Source: Calvatia gigantea (Eukaryota; Basidiomycota; Agaricomycetes; Agaricales; Lycoperdaceae). From it: a stretch of DNA of 64,000 nucleotides. Both the position numbers and the translations under genes were made by a program. Of the stretch, positions 34,330 through 46,330 are shown one piece after another. The notes under the pieces are model-generated. The model did not search any database. It worked only from the letters and a program-made list of their open reading frames with translations, and was not told the origin of the DNA. Every line of letters starts with the position of its first letter. Position 1 is the stretch's first letter. The stretch is from contig JACAAK010000004.1 in assembly GCA_025093985.1 (NCBI GenBank), positions 372,001-436,000 on the forward strand, in the 5' to 3' direction.

Positions 34330-37160
34330 GAGAGCACGGTTAGCACCTCTTAAGATTCCTTTTTAGCTCCGCCAAAATCGCGCCGAGCCCATACCCCAAC
34401 AACGTGGTCATCTGTCGGATCAGCCACCCCAGGTTTCTTCTGGTCCAAGGGTAGCACAACCAGCAGCTCTTGGACCACTCGTTTCCCTCTCCTCACACCA
34501 GAACAGAATTAATGGCCGATGAATGATGTGATAAGTAGCATAAAAAGTCCTTTGAGGGGACCTGCAACAGGCGTTTAAATGAATGTCCGAACCATTGCTC
34601 CGGCGCTGCGTGGCAGCTAAGGGAATCTGCCAAGGGCGAGGACAGTTTCCGTCATTGATAGCGTACCCAGCGTTGCATGGTCTGTTGAGGGTGGTGTTCT
34701 GGGGATGCGTGCGTACCGGCTGAGGGGGACATGGTGGACGATCAAATGTTGACGCCCTTTTGCTCTTCCAAATGATTTGCATGGTAACGGTCCTTGGCTT
34801 TTGGGGGAAGGATTGGAAATTGGGTCATACAGGGCATTGGATAAAGGAAGTAGAAATACGCACAAGTGTTGTGTTGCTCAAGAAAGTGTTAAGTTCCAGG
34901 GTCTGAATGTGATCAAGAGGGTAAGTACTGTGGACGGCACCGATGCAGTTCTGGCCCATCCTGGTATCACCGTGAATGGGAACCTCGGGCGATGGACGTG
35001 AAACATTTGGTGTTGGGTTGTTACCGAGGGGAGCGTAAGAAACCTTTTGAGGCACGTATATTGGGAGAACATTTCGTGATTGTGAGCATTTTCCTCTCCG
35101 CTTTGATCCTCCTACCCTACCCCTTCCAAAGCACTCAATTCTTCTCCAACAGAGATACTTCGTCAATTACCGCTTTACGATTTCTAGAGATTCTCTGAAG
35201 GAAATAAATTGCTGGGGGAGGTGTGGCAGCTGACGAAGATCGAGCACAGGAGGGAACGTACTCTGTAACAAACTCATCAATCAGTATCTTTGAGGTGAGG
35301 TGTCAAGAGATGGGACGCACTCTTAATGGATTTCACGAAGTCTCCCAGATGGGCGTTGATGCTTCCGGGCTTACCCATCTAGCTGGGCGCGTTTAGGGCA
35401 GCTTCCGTACACAGAACCTAAACAGAAGCGCGAGCGTTAGCCTCAACTGGAACAATAGTCCACGCACATACCTGCCGATCAGTACCGCTGTACTCCTTCG
35501 CCAATTTCGCAAGGCATGTCAGCACCTCCATCATCTGTCCACCCTCGTCCGCACCCCAGCCCGCCCGCCCCCTAATCGGAACGGATAAAAATCTCCCTCT
35601 GGTGTCTGACCCGATTGGCAGGGAATAAAGGTCAAGATCGAATCATCCTGGACGACACAACGTGGATCGATGGTGCACGGACGATTAATACCACTAATAA
35701 CAACGGTTTGCCCACGGCCATCCATATCATACGCAAGCGCCAACGGAGCGCTTGTGATCAACGCGTGTATTTGGTTCTGTTGGGGTGGATAGGTTGGTAC
35801 GGGGCCATCGGAGAAGACCGTGGGGTGCTGAGGGTTAGTACACGCTTCTTCGAACATGGGACAAAGCTGGCGCTTGGCTTCTCCAACCAATTTGAGAGAC
35901 AGTCAGCGCCCTTGGAATGGAGAAAGCTGGGAAGACAGCCGTATAAGAGGGAGGATGAGAGAAGTAGAGTAGGGTGCTCACCTATGAATCGTCCGTTGGA
36001 GGACATCTTGCAGTGAGTGCCCTAACGAGTGATGTTCTGCTCGTGTCGGGGGTCGCGTTATAATATATAATATGGGGAATAGCACTAGACCACCCGAAGA
36101 CTTTAAAAACAAAAGGGGAAAGGGAGTCGTAAACGAGCGGATTTCTGAACCAAGCCTTAAAATGAACAGCGAGCGGCAGATACAGCGAAAATATTGACAG
36201 TTGCTAAGGTTACTGACATTGTGAAAGAGAGGTTCTGGCCCGCGAATGCTGACCACGGCTAGCGTTGCATTCAGTCTGAATGCACAGGCTCTGAAAGAAG
36301 TTACATATACACCTGCACCACCAACCCTGCCGAGGTTGGATGGAGCTCCGACAGTCCGTTCGCCGGGCAAGATTCCACCAGTGACTGGTGCTACAAATAG
36401 ATTCATTGGGCCAAATGGCTGTTGACGTGACGGCATGTCCCAGGAGAGTAATCAGAGTCCTGGCAAAGATTGAGCACCGAGATGGGTGAAAAGGACTCAA
36501 AGGAGTACGTACAGAATTGTTCCCTCCATCCATTTCCATCCAACGACCGGGCTCTGCACCTTCTCCCTTTTGAATGTCAACCGCGACTTCCATCATTACG
36601 ATTTGCACAATTCCTGGACAGGGAACGGGAGTTTTCTCCCAGAGACAGTGGAATTGTGAACTTTTGACCTCCGCCGTTGTCTCCACAAATAGGATTTGCC
36701 ATCGTCGCCTCCATCGAGTTCGAGTTCCGTTTCACGAATGATTTTGAAATCGGACGTGCTCAGAGAATCTACGTTCTTGTCGACTGAGCCATGGGTACCT
36801 GCAGTTGAACGTTGAACATTGATGGGTCGGAGTGGTCAGTGGATTGGTTGTCTCCCTCACGGCATCACAAGCGAGCTTGATATCAGTTTGCTTGGGAGGG
36901 TTTCTCGGGTTTTTGACTCGACCTTGTCAATTTTCTTTGGAGGGGCGCAAGCAACTCCTTCGGAGCGAGTACAAGGTGATTGTTTTGTGTTTCATTGTCG
37001 TTGTTGGTAATGAAGCTCTGAGTACCCCTGGGTCATGCATCCGTGTCTTCATTTCCACAGGGGGTACGTCATCTCTACCATCAATCTTGTCCTCTGATTC
37101 ATCAAGGTCCCAAGGCCTCAAGCTTAAGCTTCACCGACATCACCTACTACAGTAAAACAA
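34330..37160 (-). pseudogene. Yta7/ATAD2-type AAA ATPase, broken copy E
   Basis: The minus strand shows the C-terminal region from about 34340, a middle-domain trace to 34870, the linker region near 35090-35180 and a GRGQTVVISGINRPCTIDP block at about 35685-35745. HSKGADCLSNWLEKP lies at about 35875-35925 and resembles the KGADCLSKWVGEAE signature of the family. The N-terminal acidic part is near 36700-36770. The P-loop near 36010-36060 is damaged. There are multiple frame changes. Confidence 0.62.
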
Positions 37161-37379
37161 CGCCCACCTGTTTATATCCCCCAATTAAATAATGCTTCGC
37201 ATAGTGACTTATCCATCTCACAACAGTTGCGCTCATACAACGCGATTCGGGCTTCGCACAACCCAACGTCATCGTCCACATCCTCCCTTGGCCGCTCAGA
37301 AAACCAAAGTCTGTTTTTTTGAGCAAAATCGTATCTTCGACAAGTAGCCTTCCTCAGTTGACTGCGTGCGCTGGGAGGA

Positions 37380-38200
37380 AAGTCGCAGTCGTGGGTCTCT
37401 CATAGAGAGATTATGGTTAAAAAGGGAAGATTACCGTCCTTCCTGCGGTTCTCCACTGGCTCATCAGTGAGCTCCTGTGCTTGCTCCATTTGACGGTACG
37501 TATTGCGTCGTTTTCTTGTCCTATCATGGTTGGCTAATGTCGCCGCCTACAGGACCTGTGTTGAGGACGGAGGATTTGGGAATGTATTCAAGACTGCTGT
37601 GGCTCCTAGCGGCATGCATAGGGTGAGGCCTCCACCCCCATCTCCCCGAAGTTGAAGTGGTATGTATTCCTATCATGTCATAGCAGGCCCGTGATATGAC
37701 CAACAACGCCTGTCTAGTCAGGAACCGCTGTCAGATATGGACCTTTCAAGGACCCGGGTAGTGGGTGTCGCAAACAGTACTATAAGCCAGCCGCTGAAAC
37801 CTGCCAGATCCGACCTACCACATAGCCTGTGTTCTTTCAGAAGGCCACCGACATCGGCTGTAGAAGCACTGAAGAACATCAACAGGTGGCCTACCGCTAG
37901 CCTTCCTCAGGCCAACTTCCACAACTTTGTTTCCTGTCATTCACAACACCCTCCGAGATCCCCCTGCCATAGTTACATCCTCCAGGAATTTGGATGCCTT
38001 CTTCCTTGCACCTGGGTTCACGAGAACTGTCTGCTCAATGAAGTCCAGGTCTCATTTGATCCTTCGACACGACCACCTCCATGGCCAGGTGGGAGACAAT
38101 GTCATCCAGGAGGTGTTCTCTCGCATTCCCAAGCACCGTGAGGCTCTGCTCCCCACACCCCTTCCGTACTCACTTTTATGCGAAACATCTGCCGCACTCT
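37380..38200 (+). other. Unidentified module, copy 1 of 3
   Basis: This segment recurs in altered form at about 46.33-47.1 and 59.44-60.3 kb. It holds short open patches with an intron-like GGTACG...CTACAG (37493-37552) and an open stretch reading EDGGFGNVFKTAVAP (37559-37606 region). It then continues as sequence similar to the MANNAPL...-encoding part of the 46.6 kb copy. I could not build a gene or name a family. Two of the three copies lead directly into eroded NACHT exon 2 sequence. Confidence 0.35.
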
Positions 38201-39290
38201 CGCATTCCGGCACGGACCTGGTTTCTTCATTCAAACGCGCAGGGTCACCTTGTCGTCGATCGGTCAACGTTTATTGAACATTGAAGTAATTAATATCGTT
38301 TAGAATTTTATTGGAGGAACGACAGGTGAGCAGATCTGCTCACAACTTGTCTGAACGCTGGGCAGGAGCATACCTTGGATTCCAGTTCCAGACCCCGTAC
38401 TTGAACTCATCGCACCACGCACTGATTCCCGTCCTGCAGTAGATTCGAGCGCCGGGTTTCCACCTTCGCTATGTTACCCCGGGACGCGCTTGAAAATTGG
38501 GAGTAGACTGTTCAACTGGTTGACCAACCCTGAGCGCAACAGGAACATTGTCTTGCCTTATGGTTCGTCTGGTACTGGTTAGTCTGTGGTCACTCAAACC
38601 TTTACTGAGTGTTGCATCGAGAGTGCGCGTTTTGGTGTATTCTTCTTCTTTAGCGGCCAAACGACCACAACGATCCGAATCCGGCATCCCTAGCCTCGTG
38701 TATCAGCTGTTTACCGTGCACGATTTCAACTACAAATCTCTCCTAATGACCCAACTCCCCAACGACCCCCAGTTGCTATGAGAAGCGTGACGTATCAAAT
38801 TCAAGAAGCTCATCGTCGAACCATTCTCGCAGCTACAGACCCGATAGCAGACGCACACACAAGAACCGCTTCTCATCGTCTTGGATAGGTTGGACGAATG
38901 TAAATGGGAGGACGCCCAGTGCGACATCATTGGAACGATCAACGAAGCTACACGGCCGAAGAGAGACCTCCGCCCGTTATGGTCCATTTACAGTCGACCA
39001 GAAGCTCGCCCCAAGTACATATTCTCGAGGACAGACTTCACCGTTCACTGCAGTCGTGAGGAACTCGCGATTGACGCAGAGTCAATTGCTTACACCGACT
39101 TTTATCTCTGGTGTGGACTGGCAGGAATCAAGACCGAATTTTCGGATGTTACAACCCCCACATGGCGTTGGAAGCGCGGGCCACCGAGCTTTGAGATTAT
39201 GCTTTTGGTCACCTTGTGTTCGCCTCAACTGTACTCCGATATATCGGTGACCCGACCCTTACGGCCTTAATGAACTGGCGATGGGTTTAG
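38200..39290 (+). pseudogene. Eroded NACHT gene body
   Basis: An exon 2 trace (GGACCTGGTTTC near 38216; TCAACGTTTATTGAACA near 38264) leads to an intron and an exon 3 trace from about 38385. Walker A has decayed (GSSGTG near 38565, with a TAG where Lys-Ser should be), a stop occurs near 38778, and the Walker B region reads LDRLDECKWED at about 38879. Similarity ends near 39270 in the YIGD block; exons 4-6 are absent. A closely related body occurs at 60.3-61.4 kb. It faces a minus-strand amidoligase-like gene. Confidence 0.65.
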
Positions 39291-39473
39291 AAGAGTTGTT
39301 GTAGGTGTACGTGGGCAATGTTCGTGGGGAGATGGAGTTCTCTGGTGTCCGAGAAGAGGAAAGACACTTCTTCCTTAGAACCACTTCAATATCTCAATGG
39401 TGCCGATGCATTGGCAATACATACCAGGGTGAATACGCATGAATAAACATGCGGGATACAAGACCATCAATGC

Positions 39474-40460
39474 TCATGGTAAACGAACTAAATGAGCCAG
39501 ATCTTCGACCGTGTTACCATCACCCATGATAACAGTCTCGGATGCATTGATGGCATAATCAACAAAACGAAAGACGAACTCAGCCCATTTAGTGGCGGAT
39601 TCCGCTGATACAGTGCTTTCATACTGAAAGAACTCCAGCATCGGGTCGTTGCGAGGTGCGAATCTAACCTGCTCATTTCGTCATAAATGGAGATTGGCGC
39701 AGAAGCTAAATCAACCAACCTTGAAATACTTTGAATTGGGGCCTCCTCTGTCAAGCTCTGAGGGATCTGCCCCCTTTTCCCTCTCGTTTAGTAAGGCACA
39801 TAATTCCTGAATGCCAGCGACACCCTGGATACGAGAATAGACCTCAGAGAGTGTTAAATCCCGGAGAGCCGGGTTGAATCTGTTAGATAAGATAAAATCC
39901 TTATCACTGAGCCTGTGCCGAACGGGTGGGAGGGTGTCTATAGCCTCTGTTGTGGAATGAGTGGGAGTTTAGAAGGCCATGTCACGATAGACAAACACAC
40001 CTTCGAAGCGACACACCAACATTGCAGTGCGCTTCAACTCCGGCAAGGTGAACCTTTCATTCAAACCTCGCCGCACATAAACATGAAGACCAGCAAGTGG
40101 ATTGGGCCTCCAATATGTGCGTTGGTTGATAGCACTTAACACAAAGTGAATGTCATCCTTCCAGCCGGCTCTATGAGTTTCATAGTAAACTGGGGAAAAG
40201 AGGTAGATGGGGAAACGGGTTGGGTGAGTCTCGTCCAGCACCGCAGACTGAGCTGGTGTTTCTCGGAATGTCTCACCAGGCGTGACATGCCACATCCAAG
40301 GACAACAATAACGAGGTCTGCCCACGGTTGCTGCCACACCAGCTTCACTGATAATGTTTGACACGAGTTGGCATTGTCTATTGTCCGAACGGGGGACTGG
40401 AGCTGTGTATTTGAGGGATGATATGATCGCTTCAATCACGAAGGAAACAGAGAGAGGCAT
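39474..40460 (-). CDS. Amidoligase-like protein, diverged, intact frame
   Basis: On the minus strand exons 40460-40001, 39946-39720 and 39668-39474 join with GT...AG introns and consistent phase into 293 residues without a stop. The protein resembles the putative amidoligase family (ATP-grasp-like/GCS-like fold, predicted amide-bond ligases). GLHVYVRRGLNERFTLPELK and LVCRFEG correspond to the GLHVHVG...FTLPELTRIAKLVCRFEG block of the plus-strand paralogue at 42444. Odd points: the N-terminal GLEFEG motif reads SFVIEA, and the C-terminal FRQHEGT motif reads FFQYEST, so likely catalytic residues are lost. Either it is non-enzymatic or a decaying copy. Start chosen at MPLSV because the paralogue starts MSLSV. 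Its near-identical copy at 61.6-62.5 kb is frameshifted. Confidence 0.65.
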
Positions 40461-40979
40461 TGGGGAGAGTAATCTACATCTTGGAAGTTTATATACCACA
40501 GAGAATCCTCCTTTTTCTGAGTGGCTTATTAATGAACAAACAGGATGAGACAATGGGAAGTCACCTGGCCAAAATGATCGAGTGTCTAGATCTGGGATGG
40601 GAGGTTCAGATGAAAACATTTTTGGTTGAGGAAACGTTGGGAGACAAACTGTTTGCCTGCCCAGTGGTAGAAGCCAAGTTACACCACGGTTCGGACAAAC
40701 ATCTGTATCTTGCTCCGCACTTCACTGCAGGTCCTTAAATTTTATGTACCATGTCCAGTGCACATTCCATGTATTGTGCGCGCATTTTTTTCAGAATTAT
40801 GAAGCGATTAAGGGAGGTGACGGTGGGGGTTGAAGTCACTCTCTGTCACGCTGGCCAAGGGGTGCCGTGCCAGGGAATCACGTCGGAAACTCCCACTTAA
40901 CCTCGGTGCCGCCACCTCTTTCCAACGCCACTTGTCCATTCGATGACCCCCTGCCTCTTTCTCCTCCCCGCCATCTCCC
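40461..40979. other. Intergenic, unassigned
   Basis: This is the upstream side of the amidoligase-like gene. The first 150 bases match the upstream region of the second copy (62542-62640). Beyond that I see no gene and no repeat partner. Confidence 0.4.
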
Positions 40980-41077
40980 GCCATGTCATTCCTCGCTTAC
41001 TAGAGATTCGTTTGATCGCCTCGGTTGAGGTCTCGAGTCCTCTGGGCACCGACCGGACGCAAGCTGGTGAATTAAGA

Positions 41078-41850
41078 TAAGGTAGACCTCATACGCTCTG
41101 GTACCGATCACATGATCAAAGCGTGATGGGAGCGTGACAAATGGCAGGAGAAAAACATAAAATATTTGGGGCAGCCCCAATTTTGACTTTATCAGAGTTC
41201 TAACTACAAGTAAATGTAGATAAAATCGATAAGAACAAAACGTTATAGACGGTTCTTTTATTCCTGTGATTTTGAGGACGCCCCATGAAGAATACGGGTG
41301 CCAGAGATCAGAACTAAGCACTGCGCCAACGAGTCGATATGACACAGGTCATGTTGATGTCATATTGACTTTGAAAGGTCATAGTATGCCATATTGAAAT
41401 ATACACTTTCTAAATTTAATACGATATCAATATGACAAGTGTCATATTGACTTGTGGGCACAGTGTAAGGTAGACCTCACATTTAAACCACCCCAGTCCC
41501 AGGGCGAAGAACTACAATCATATTGGAAATTTACATGGATGGGTGAATCCCCATCTGAAAAGCAAAAAATTGCAATTTTTGCAAAAACTGCCAGGAAAAC
41601 AGGGAAAAGACGGTATCACACCTCCCATTCCAGCAACAAATTTTTGTCAACTTACAGCTGCTGGAATCTAGTGAAAGTGGAATGGTTACGTTTTGACACT
41701 GAACTACAATAAATAATCTCTAATCAACCATATGCACATAATGTGTGCCTATCTTCCTGATGTCTGGGGCATGGTCGCACGTGCTCTGAACATTGTCACA
41801 CTGGATCACATGACACGTGATCAGTACCAGAACATGTGAGGTCTACCTTA
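41078..41850. mobile_element. Non-autonomous DNA element with terminal inverted repeats
   Basis: The left end starts TAAGGTAGACCTCA and continues into CTCTGGTACCGATCAC. The right end, read in reverse complement, starts TAAGGTAGACCTCA and continues into TTCTGGTACTGATCAC. The arms are about 36 bases long with a few mismatches. If the outer TA is a target duplication, the element begins AGGTAGACC, fitting TA-targeting (Tc1/mariner-like) elements. The interior is AT-rich, has no transposase, and contains a third copy of the terminal word (TAAGGTAGACCTCAC near 41466) plus an internal palindrome. It sits inside a NACHT remnant. It is short enough to be a MITE, although I see no second copy in the window. 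Confidence 0.75.
41427..41450. repeat. Perfect 11-base inverted repeat inside the TIR element
   Basis: TCAATATGACA (41427-41437) and TGTCATATTGA (41440-41450) are exact reverse complements separated by AG. Related TCATATTGA words occur at about 41364-41372 and a CCATATTGA word near 41389. Confidence 0.8.
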
Positions 41851-42443
41851 GCCCGTTTCGTGAAGGCCAAGGCTGACTTCCCTGGTGTTACAGCTCCGAC
41901 GCGGCCGTCTGAAGGTAAATCACAGAGCTCTCATGGAGATCCTCCAGTCACTTCGCCTTTGCCTTGATTGTACTGTGATATATCGGTGACCTGACCATGC
42001 AACCCCAGTGAGTTAGCTCAGTACCCTCCTACCTTTTCTTGATGGCATTGGGGCTGGACCATCGAACCCTTTGGAGGCTCTTGATTCTCTCTATACTCAA
42101 GCCCTCAACAATGTACTATAAGAGACCCTCCCAATAACGAAGCGAAAACTAGGTTCCTACATTTCTATCTTCCAACTCAAGTATAAAGGTAGAAAACTGG
42201 GGATGGTTCGTCCCAACTCCGTCAACCCCTCACCTCCGAAACATATGTGACCAATGCCACTTTCCCTTGCCATAAATTGCCCTTGCAAAAGGGGAAGGGG
42301 GAGGAAAGCGCTTGAAAGGAGGTTTGTGCTTGCGAGCTGAGCACAATTCCAGGACGATCTACAATGGCCTCCCCAACAAAAGGAGTTGTGAGGTGGGACA
42401 AATAATGAAGAGTATGTTGAATGTGGATAGGTCCCCCTACACT

Positions 42444-43437
42444 ATGTCTCTTTCTGTCGGGCTAGAATTTGAAGGGGTCGCGGTGGCATACAAGAAACGC
42501 CAAGAAGTCAGCCTCCCTCAAGCCGCTCATGCTCGACTCATATTAATCGAGGATGCACTTCAGGATACTGGTCTAGAGGCACGGACCGTCTTTGATTTCG
42601 ACATCGACTCATTGAAGATCCCGACATATGACAAGTGGATCATAACGCACGACCGAAGCGTGCGGACAGCTACATCTGGAGAGGACTTACCTGAAGGTGC
42701 TGATGCGCAACGGTTCAGTTTCGAGATGTCATCGCCAGCGTATTGGAATACTGATGGGGGTGAATGGAGGACGAACATTGGAACGGCAATAGCCGCCATT
42801 ACCGACATGCTCGACTGGAGAGTTAATCGATCGGTGGGGCTTCATGTCCACGTCGGGCGTGGCAAGGGAAAGAAATTTACCTTGCCGGAGTTAACCCGGA
42901 TCGCAAAGCTCGTTTGCCGCTTCGAGGGTAAGGCTTTCATTCATTCCAATGGAAACCACTAAACGTTTACAACAGAAGCGTTGGACAAATTTCACCCAGA
43001 CCATCGCTCTCGTGACGGTCGTTGGCTCTTATCCAATCGTTTCAACCCCTGTCTTAAAACCTTAACCCTTCCCGAGATATATGCCAAGTTGACGAAGTGA
43101 CGGACGTGGCCAGCTTATGCAAGGTTGTAAATCATATCGAGAAAACTCAGTCAGGCCATGAATCCGCCCCTTGTTTTAGGGTTCGTTAATCCAACCCACG
43201 TTCTTTACTCCGCTCTCACAGCACAAGCAGGTTAACTTTTTATCAGTTAACGAAAAAGGTACTATTGAGTTCCGTCAACATGAAGGAACAATATCGGCAG
43301 AGCAGTCATACGGGTGGGCAAATTTTATACTCCGCTTCGTCTGGTACGCTCTTGAGGCATTAGACGACGACATCACCAGGGGCGGAAACACCCTCAAGGA
43401 CCTTGATGCAATAGTTAGTTTGCCCTGGAAGCTCTAG
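42444..43437 (+). pseudogene. Amidoligase-type gene, best-conserved paralogue, one frameshift
   Basis: Exon 1 is 42444-42927, exon 2 starts at 42976, and the last exon is 43231-43437. Exon 1 encodes MSLSVGLEFEG (typical start of putative amidoligases) and ends in GLHVHVGRGKGKKFTLPEL plus LVCRFEG. Exon 2 gives EALDKFHPD...RFNPCLKTLTLPEIYAKL, then hits TGA at about 43098; one base added there would restore VTDVASLCKVVNHIEK, which aligns with GVAGIQELCALLNERE of the minus-strand copy. The last exon carries GTIEFRQHEGTISAEQSYGW, the conserved FRQHxGT motif. All expected motif residues are present, so a sequencing slip is possible. Longer starts at 42312 or 42405 exist; 42444 agrees with the paralogue. 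Putative amidoligases are predicted to form amide bonds on unknown substrates. Confidence 0.65.
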
Positions 43438-43479
43438 CTCAATCTCTCACTCTGGATTTGTATGTACTGTACGATTGGG

Positions 43480-46330
43480 ATCAAAGGAGGGGAGAAAGGT
43501 TCAGTAGAAAATATGCAGAATTGTTCCTTTCGTCCATTCCCATCCAATGACAAAGCTCTGCACTCCCTCCAGCTTCCTCCCCTTTGCCTATTCAACGCCC
43601 CTTCCAACTTGAGGGACAGGTGAATAACGTGGATAAGTGTGACAAAAAAAAAACAGACAAAGACCGTCAGCCACAGGTAATCCACTGGGTGTCCAAACTA
43701 TTTTGACATCGTGTGGCGGTTGCGAGAGTTGTAAGAATGACAGATTCCGGGGTCTGAGCGCGATAGCGTTCAAAATGGTGCAGTGCACAGGCACCGGCCC
43801 GGTTCTGGTCTATCCCGACATCACCGTAAACGGGATTCTGCAGGCCGCAGATGCAAAACGTCTGCACCACTACAGAAGGGTCATTACTAAAGGGAGTGTC
43901 TGAACTATTTTGAGGAGCATACATTGGGAGAATACTTTGTGATCATGAGCACCCTCCTCTCCATTTTGGTCCTCCGGCCCACCACCCCTTCCGAAGCACC
44001 CAATTTTTTCTCCCTGCCTTAACAAATTCTGGAGATTCTCTAAGAAAGGGACGAACTGCCAGGGCAATGGTGTAGTAGTTGGTGAAGATCGAGCAGAAGA
44101 GGGAACGGGCCCTGGAGCAGGTCCATCAGTCAGGACCTTTGAGGTGTTCAAAAACGGGACGCACTCTTCATAAAAACCGTAAAGTCCCTTCGCTAGGCAT
44201 AACCCCCCTCCTCGGGTTCAGCAACATTCGATCAGGGGGGCTTGGACATCTGTGTTAAATGGCATCAAGAGCAGCCTCCGGATAGAGCCTAAACGGAAAC
44301 ATGAGAGTTAGCTTTGATTGGTGCAAGAGTCTGGAGATATGTACCCACACAGCGGCGCCACCACACCCCTTCGTCAACCTCGCAAGATCTCTCAACCTCT
44401 CTGCTGTCTACTCCTTGTCCGAGCCCCAGCCCGCCCATCCTTTTGTCATAAGCTATTGAACAAATGTTTCTCCCTGGTATCCAACCCAGGTGATTGGATA
44501 TAAAATTCATGATCAAGCCGTCCGTCTGACACAGCATGGGATGGATAGCGTGGGGATGATCAGTACTACCAAGAATAGTAGCTTATCTACGACTGTCCGT
44601 ACCACCCATCAGCATTAACAAGGTGTTGGCAATCGGTGCATGAATCCTACCCTGCTTGGAGGAATGGGTGAGTGCGAAGCCATCGATTGCGGAGGGGGTT
44701 ATGAATTGGAAATTACATGCTTCTCTAAATGGGGAGCGATGTTGGCGTTCGGCCTTTCCGGTTCAATGACAGGCAGTCGGCGCCTTTGCGTATGCCGAAT
44801 AAAGCCGGGGGGACAACGATGTAAGAGGATGAGTTGAAAGAGTAGACCGGGATACTCACCTGTTGGTCTTCCATTCGAGCGACACCTTGCAATGAGCGTT
44901 CTAAGGAACAGGGTTTTGCTGGTGCCAGAAGAACCATGCAAGTTCAGCATACGACGGGAAAACGCCAAACCACTAGAAGATTTTTCGGTACGGGAGAGGA
45001 AGTAGAGTCGCCTTCAACGAATAGATTTCTGAACAGAATCCTAGGCGAAAGACAGTGGATGTACTAAAGATATTGACGATCGTTGAGGTCGCCGATTTCA
45101 TCAAAGATGGGGGGAGGGAAGGGTTCACGAGAATAGTAGTAAGGATTGGCCAAAACTAGCGTCGCATTTAGTACGAACGCATGTCTCTGAAAGGAGGTAG
45201 GTACCCGCGCTGCCAACCCTGTCAAGGTCGAAATGAAAAGCAGCGAATTCGCGTGGTAACAAGGCAAAGGGATCCACTGGGGCGGACAGCTAGGTACGGC
45301 GTGTTCCAGGAAGGAGAACAATCCAAATCCTGGGAGAGCTTGAGAAGAAGGCGAAAGGATTCAATGGAGAACATACATAATTGCTCCCTCTATCCAGTCC
45401 CACCCAACAAACAAGCTCGGTATCTCCTCCCCTTTGAATATCGACCACGGCTTTCATCATCTTGATTTACAGGGCATTTCAACCAGGGGAAGTGGAACCG
45501 CGTAGCCGATCTTCTGACGTTGCCTTGACGAGTCGATTTGTGGTCATCGGCCCCACCAGGTTCGTGTTCCGGCTCTGGTTCTGGTGAGCAAGCGACCTCA
45601 AATTGGATGATTGGATGTACTCGAAGCACCTACATTCGTGCCAACTGAACCGCCAGCACCTGCGCTGAATGGGTTGGAATGGTCGGGGTATTGGTTATCC
45701 TTTTCATTACATCGCAAGCGAGCTTGATCGTGGTTTGCCCTAAAGGGTTTCTTGGGCCTCGAGTTTGTGCTTATGTTTAGTGGGCCGGGTGTTAGCAGCT
45801 TAACACTGTACTCTCCACCGGAGCGAGTATAAGGTGGGTAATCTTGCGCTCCCTTGTCGTCGCTGATAATGAAACCCTGGAGACTGCCTTCGAGTCAACT
45901 GGCACCGTCACGCGTCTTCATTTCCTTTGGCCTTAGGTTTGGTGGCACGTACGTCATCTCGACCTTACCCTTAAGTACTTTAACGGGACTTACTTGTTCA
46001 AACGTTCACTTTCTATCAAACTCAATCGGCACCACTCACTAAAGCAATGTCTACCTGTCTATATCCCCCAACCAAGTGATTTCCGTGGCGACCTCTCTAT
46101 TTCACAACGGACGCTATTGTGCAACGCGACCTAGGCTCTGCACTTGTACGTGGAAAATCCACAACACCCCCATCCATATCCTCTCTTGGTCGCTCAGAAA
46201 CCTGAAAGTTACTCTTTTCGAGCCAAATCACGTCTCCAATCAGGAAATGATTTCCCTCAGTTGGCCGTGTGCGTTGAGAAGAAAGTTGTGTCACTGGGCG
46301 TACAAGGTCAAGGTCACCAGTTCACGAACG
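43480..46330 (-). pseudogene. Yta7/ATAD2-type AAA ATPase, broken and rearranged copy F
   Basis: At 43490-43610 sits a piece that belongs to the N-terminal half in other copies (compare 36510-36580). It is followed by the middle-domain part (43620-43800), the linker region, a degenerate ATNR/GRFD part near 44450-44600, GADCLS near 44770-44795, a damaged P-loop near 44900-44930 and the acidic N-terminus (FEVACSPEPEPEHEPGGADD near 45540-45605). The C-terminal ENDQK segment is missing. The out-of-order first piece shows an internal rearrangement. Not functional. Confidence 0.58.

Larger units (their letters stand above)
40980..42180 (+). pseudogene. NACHT gene remnant split by a TIR element
   Basis: An exon 1 trace (TCGTTTGATCGCCTCGGTTG near 41007) ends at CGCAAGCTGGTGAATTAAGA. 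After the element (41078-41850) the sequence resumes in the second half of exon 3 (GTTACAGCTCCGACGCGGCC near 41888; CCCTTTGGAGGCTCTTGATT near 42069), ending near 42180. Most of the NACHT core and exons 4-6 are missing, and stops are present. The NACHT deletion and the insertion may be separate events. Confidence 0.6.

Noticed and set aside
37555..37610. Kinase-like glycine loop (EDGGFGNVFKTAV) in the unidentified module
   Set aside because: Only about 13 residues match, no later kinase motif (VAIK, HRD, DFG) was found in any frame, and the sister copy at 59.6 kb has a stop just before it.
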